A stretch of DNA of 7,564 bases. It comes from Chloroflexota bacterium. GTDB taxonomy: Bacteria > Chloroflexota > Dehalococcoidia > Lucifugimonadales > Lucifugimonadaceae. Under the pieces are notes generated by a model, which made no database searches, was not told the origin of the DNA, and was given only the letters and a program-made list of their open reading frames with translations. Shown here in pieces: positions 5,432 to 7,564 of this stretch; within the stretch, counting starts at the first letter, position 1, and each line of letters opens with the position of its first letter. The position numbers and the translations under genes are program-made. The stretch is from positions 1 to 7,564 of the forward strand of contig PAOV01000005.1 of NCBI GenBank assembly GCA_002708145.1, in the 5' to 3' direction.

Positions 5432-7141
5432 ATGGAATTATTTGAACAACTAAAAGAAAAATCATTGACTAATTGGTTTAAACTCAATTCAAGCAAATGG
5501 GTAAGAATTGGTGGTGGAACTTCTGGTCAAGCTATGGGTTCTTATAAACTTTATAATAAGTCAAAAGAGCTAATTCAAAATAATTTTACAGATGTGAATT
5601 TATCTATGGTAAGTGCTATAGGATTGATGTACCTTGAACCTATTGTAGATATTACTATGCCCGATGGTACTAGAGTATACTATGGCAATGTTACTCTAGA
5701 TGAAATTGAAAAAATTCTAAAACAACATTTGACAAAAAATAAACCTATAATTGAAAGAGCTTTTGCAGCAAATGAGAAAGCTGCAAATATGTGGGGTATT
5801 CAAAACATAAATGATATGCCAAACATATCAAGGCAAAAAAAAATAGCCACTAGGAATTTTGGTGTTACAGATCCTTTAGATATCAATCATTATATAGCCC
5901 GCGGAGGTTATTCAGCTCTATCTTCAGCAATATTTGAAAAATCCCCAGAATTTATAGTGGATGAAGTTAAAAATTCTGGGCTAAGAGGTAGAGGTGGAGC
6001 AGCTTTCCCAGCAGGAGTAAAATGGAGTTTCTTAGCTCCATCAAAAGAACCTATAAAATATGTTTTATGTAATTGTGAAGAAGGTGATCCTGGAGCATTC
6101 AATGATAAAGGAATTATTGAAAATGATCCTCATACTCTTGTAGAAGGACTTATACTTAATGGTTATGCAACTAATTCATCAAATGGATATATTTTTATTA
6201 GACAAGGTCATGAAATACCAATCAACGCTGCAAAAAAAGCTATATCAGATGCGTATGAACTGGGATTATTAGGCAAAAATATTTTAGGCTCAGAATTTTC
6301 TTTTGATATGGAAGTTTCACTAACTGGTGATTCTTATGTTGCGGGAGAAGAAACGGCTTTGATGGAAGCAATTGAAGGTAAAAGATCTACTCCAAGATAT
6401 AAACCTCCTTTTCCAGCTGCTCAAGGATTGTGGAAAAAGCCAACAAATATTAACAACGTAAAAACTCTATCATATGTACCTGAAATTGTGCGTAAAGGTT
6501 CTGAATGGTTTAAATCAATAGGAACTGAAACAACCTCAGGAACCGCAATTGTATGTTTGTCTGGCCACATTAAATATCCAGGAATGTACGAAATTCCAAT
6601 GGGAATGACCATACGGGAAGTTCTTGATTATATTGGTGGAGGCATTTCAGAAGGCAAATCTATTAAAGTTTTACAAGCAGGTGGGCCCTTAAATGGGCTA
6701 CTTGGAGAAGAAGCCTTTGACACAATGATTGATTTCGATGCTATGTCCGCTGCTGGTGCGTCTATTGGATCAGGTGGGATAATTGTTGGTAATGAAAAAA
6801 CTAATATTGTTGATTTACTTAGAAATCTCATTGCTTTTAACCAATTTGAATCTTGTGGTAAATGCTTTCCTTGTAGGCTGGGAAATACTCATATGTTAGA
6901 AATACTTGACAGGATGTGTCAAAATCAATCTAATTCAAATGATTTAAATCTTATTCAGCGTATTGGGTCTAGTATGAAATCTGGTTCTTTGTGCGGCCAT
7001 GGGCAACTTGGTTATAATCCTATTTTATCGGCATTAAAATATTTTAGAACCGAAATAGAATCTGCAGTAAATGGTAAAATAAATCTAACTGGTGTTAATG
7101 GAGACGGTAAGATGATTCTCCCAACAAGAACAAGACCTTAA
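5432..7141 (+). CDS. nuoF: NADH dehydrogenase subunit F-like flavoprotein with N-terminal ferredoxin-like domain
   Basis: This 569-residue protein is the NAD- and FMN-binding subunit of a NuoEFG/HoxEFU/FdsGBA-type module. Residues about 20-100 form a thioredoxin-like domain as in HndC, HoxF and FdsB, but without cysteines. The core follows: GLRGRGGAAFPAG (183-195, FMN/NADH site), CNCEEGDPGAF (213-223), and GEETALMEAIEGKR (305-318). An SLBB-type segment spans about 371-405. The [4Fe-4S] ligands are C475-x2-C478-x2-C481 and C521, in ESCGKCFPCR and SLCGHGQ. There is no added C-terminal two-cluster ferredoxin domain, unlike HndC-type subunits. It starts 5 bp after the E subunit and ends 10 bp before the G-like subunit, so the three genes form an operon. 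The usual GAGAYICGEETAL reads TGDSYVAGEETAL here. The reaction is NAD(H)/FMN electron exchange in the cytoplasm. The domain architecture favours a formate dehydrogenase or hydrogenase diaphorase over respiratory complex I. Confidence 0.9.
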   Translation: MELFEQLKEKSLTNWFKLNSSKWVRIGGGTSGQAMGSYKLYNKSKELIQNNFTDVNLSMVSAIGLMYLEPIVDITMPDGTRVYYGNVTLDEIEKILKQHLTKNKPIIERAFAANEKAANMWGIQNINDMPNISRQKKIATRNFGVTDPLDINHYIARGGYSALSSAIFEKSPEFIVDEVKNSGLRGRGGAAFPAGVKWSFLAPSKEPIKYVLCNCEEGDPGAFNDKGIIENDPHTLVEGLILNGYATNSSNGYIFIRQGHEIPINAAKKAISDAYELGLLGKNILGSEFSFDMEVSLTGDSYVAGEETALMEAIEGKRSTPRYKPPFPAAQGLWKKPTNINNVKTLSYVPEIVRKGSEWFKSIGTETTSGTAIVCLSGHIKYPGMYEIPMGMTIREVLDYIGGGISEGKSIKVLQAGGPLNGLLGEEAFDTMIDFDAMSAAGASIGSGGIIVGNEKTNIVDLLRNLIAFNQFESCGKCFPCRLGNTHMLEILDRMCQNQSNSNDLNLIQRIGSSMKSGSLCGHGQLGYNPILSALKYFRTEIESAVNGKINLTGVNGDGKMILPTRTRP

Positions 7142-7151
7142 AGAGTGTAGA

Positions 7152-7564
7152 ATGCCTGATGATATAAAATTTAACATTGATAATAAACAAATAGTTGCAA
7201 AACCTGGTCAAACTATTTTACAGGCTGCTATGGATCAAGATATTTATATCCCTTATCTTTGCTATTACCCAAAAATGAAGCCACAAGGTTCTTGTAGAGC
7301 ATGTATGGTTGAAGTAACAGCTAATGGAAGAACAATGACAGTTGCCTCTTGTACCACTCCTCCAATGCCAGACTCCACAGTCATTACTAACAATGAAGAA
7401 ATAGGTGAGCTTAGAAAGAATGTAATTGAACTTCTAATGGCTGAACATCCTCATGGTTGTCTTACATGTCATAGGATAGAATTGTGTGGGCCACAAGACA
7501 TATGTCAAAGACATGTTTCAGTTACAGACAGATGTACAATTTGTCCAAAGAATGAAAGGTGTGA
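7152..7564 (+). CDS. NuoG/HoxU-like iron-sulfur subunit, N-terminal part (cut by window end)
   Basis: The ATG at 7152 opens a frame that runs off the right edge, giving 137 residues. Residues 1-80 are a plant-type ferredoxin domain with [2Fe-2S] ligands C37-x10-C48-x2-C51-x15-C67. The next segment has H99-x3-C103-x2-C106-x5-C112, the His-Cys3 [4Fe-4S] pattern of NuoG, HoxU, FdsA and HydA. A further C128-x2-C131-x5-C137 follows, resembling a second copy of the CxxCxxxxxC half of that motif. The gene lies 10 bp after the NuoF-like gene, behind a weak AAGAG ribosome site (7141-7145). It should carry electrons between the E/F subunits and a catalytic centre. Whether it is a short HoxU-type subunit or a long molybdopterin-containing FdsA/NuoG-type protein cannot be told, because the remainder is outside the window. 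Confidence 0.85.
   Translation, partial: MPDDIKFNIDNKQIVAKPGQTILQAAMDQDIYIPYLCYYPKMKPQGSCRACMVEVTANGRTMTVASCTTPPMPDSTVITNNEEIGELRKNVIELLMAEHPHGCLTCHRIELCGPQDICQRHVSVTDRCTICPKNERC

Noticed and set aside
5908..6831. Three short minus-strand open frames (63-67 codons)
   Set aside because: All are inside the NuoF-like gene, whose residues are conserved throughout. They look like antisense shadows.
5432..7141. HndC-type subunit with a C-terminal two-cluster ferredoxin domain
   Set aside because: The protein ends about 48 residues after C521 with no further cysteines, so that domain is absent.
1..7564. Mobile element, CRISPR array, tRNA or rRNA
   Set aside because: No direct-repeat arrays, transposase motifs, tRNA cloverleaf-like segments or conserved rRNA stretches were seen. 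Coding covers nearly the whole window.

Overview
This window looks like chromosomal DNA of a low-GC bacterium (roughly 30% GC judged by eye). It is gene-dense, with tight or overlapping gene junctions. My best guess is a marine Chloroflexota of the SAR202/Dehalococcoidia type. That rests on an Agl23-like (TIGR03663) protein next to an AglD/UPF0104-like membrane protein, a mandelate-racemase-family enzyme, and a soluble NADH-dehydrogenase-type module. The taxonomic call is inference and moderately weak. I see no rRNA, tRNA, CRISPR array, insertion sequence or phage gene.

Layout. (1) Positions 1-3584, plus strand: a compact run of four genes, namely the C-terminal end of an Agl23-like membrane protein, an LPG-synthase-TM/AglD-like integral membrane protein, an FAD-dependent amine-oxidase-fold oxidoreductase that overlaps it by 11 bp, and a classical SDR oxidoreductase with a strong Shine-Dalgarno. 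The first three resemble a lipid-linked glycan or cell-surface assembly cassette. The SDR may belong to that operon or to small-molecule metabolism. (2) Positions 3579-4814, minus strand: a mandelate racemase/muconate lactonizing enzyme superfamily protein with D-galactonate-dehydratase-like acid/base residues. It converges on the SDR with a 6-bp overlap of the two 3' ends. (3) Positions 4815-4952: a 138-bp, extremely A+T-rich divergent intergenic region holding a perfect 13-bp inverted repeat. (4) Position 4953 to the right edge, plus strand: a NuoE-like, NuoF-like and NuoG/HoxU-like gene set, the last cut by the window end.

How the genes work together. The NuoE/NuoF/NuoG-like proteins should form an NAD(H)-oxidising or NAD(H)-reducing diaphorase. 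Electrons would pass between NAD(H), FMN in the F subunit, and an Fe-S chain in the E and G subunits. The partner enzyme (formate dehydrogenase, hydrogenase or another molybdo-enzyme) lies beyond the window, or the G-like subunit itself carries the catalytic domain after the cut. The enolase-superfamily enzyme and the SDR would fit oxidation and dehydration of sugar acids or related hydroxy acids, but their substrates cannot be read from the sequence. The most unusual points are a cysteine-free thioredoxin-like N-terminal domain on the F subunit and a repeated cysteine motif in the G-like subunit.
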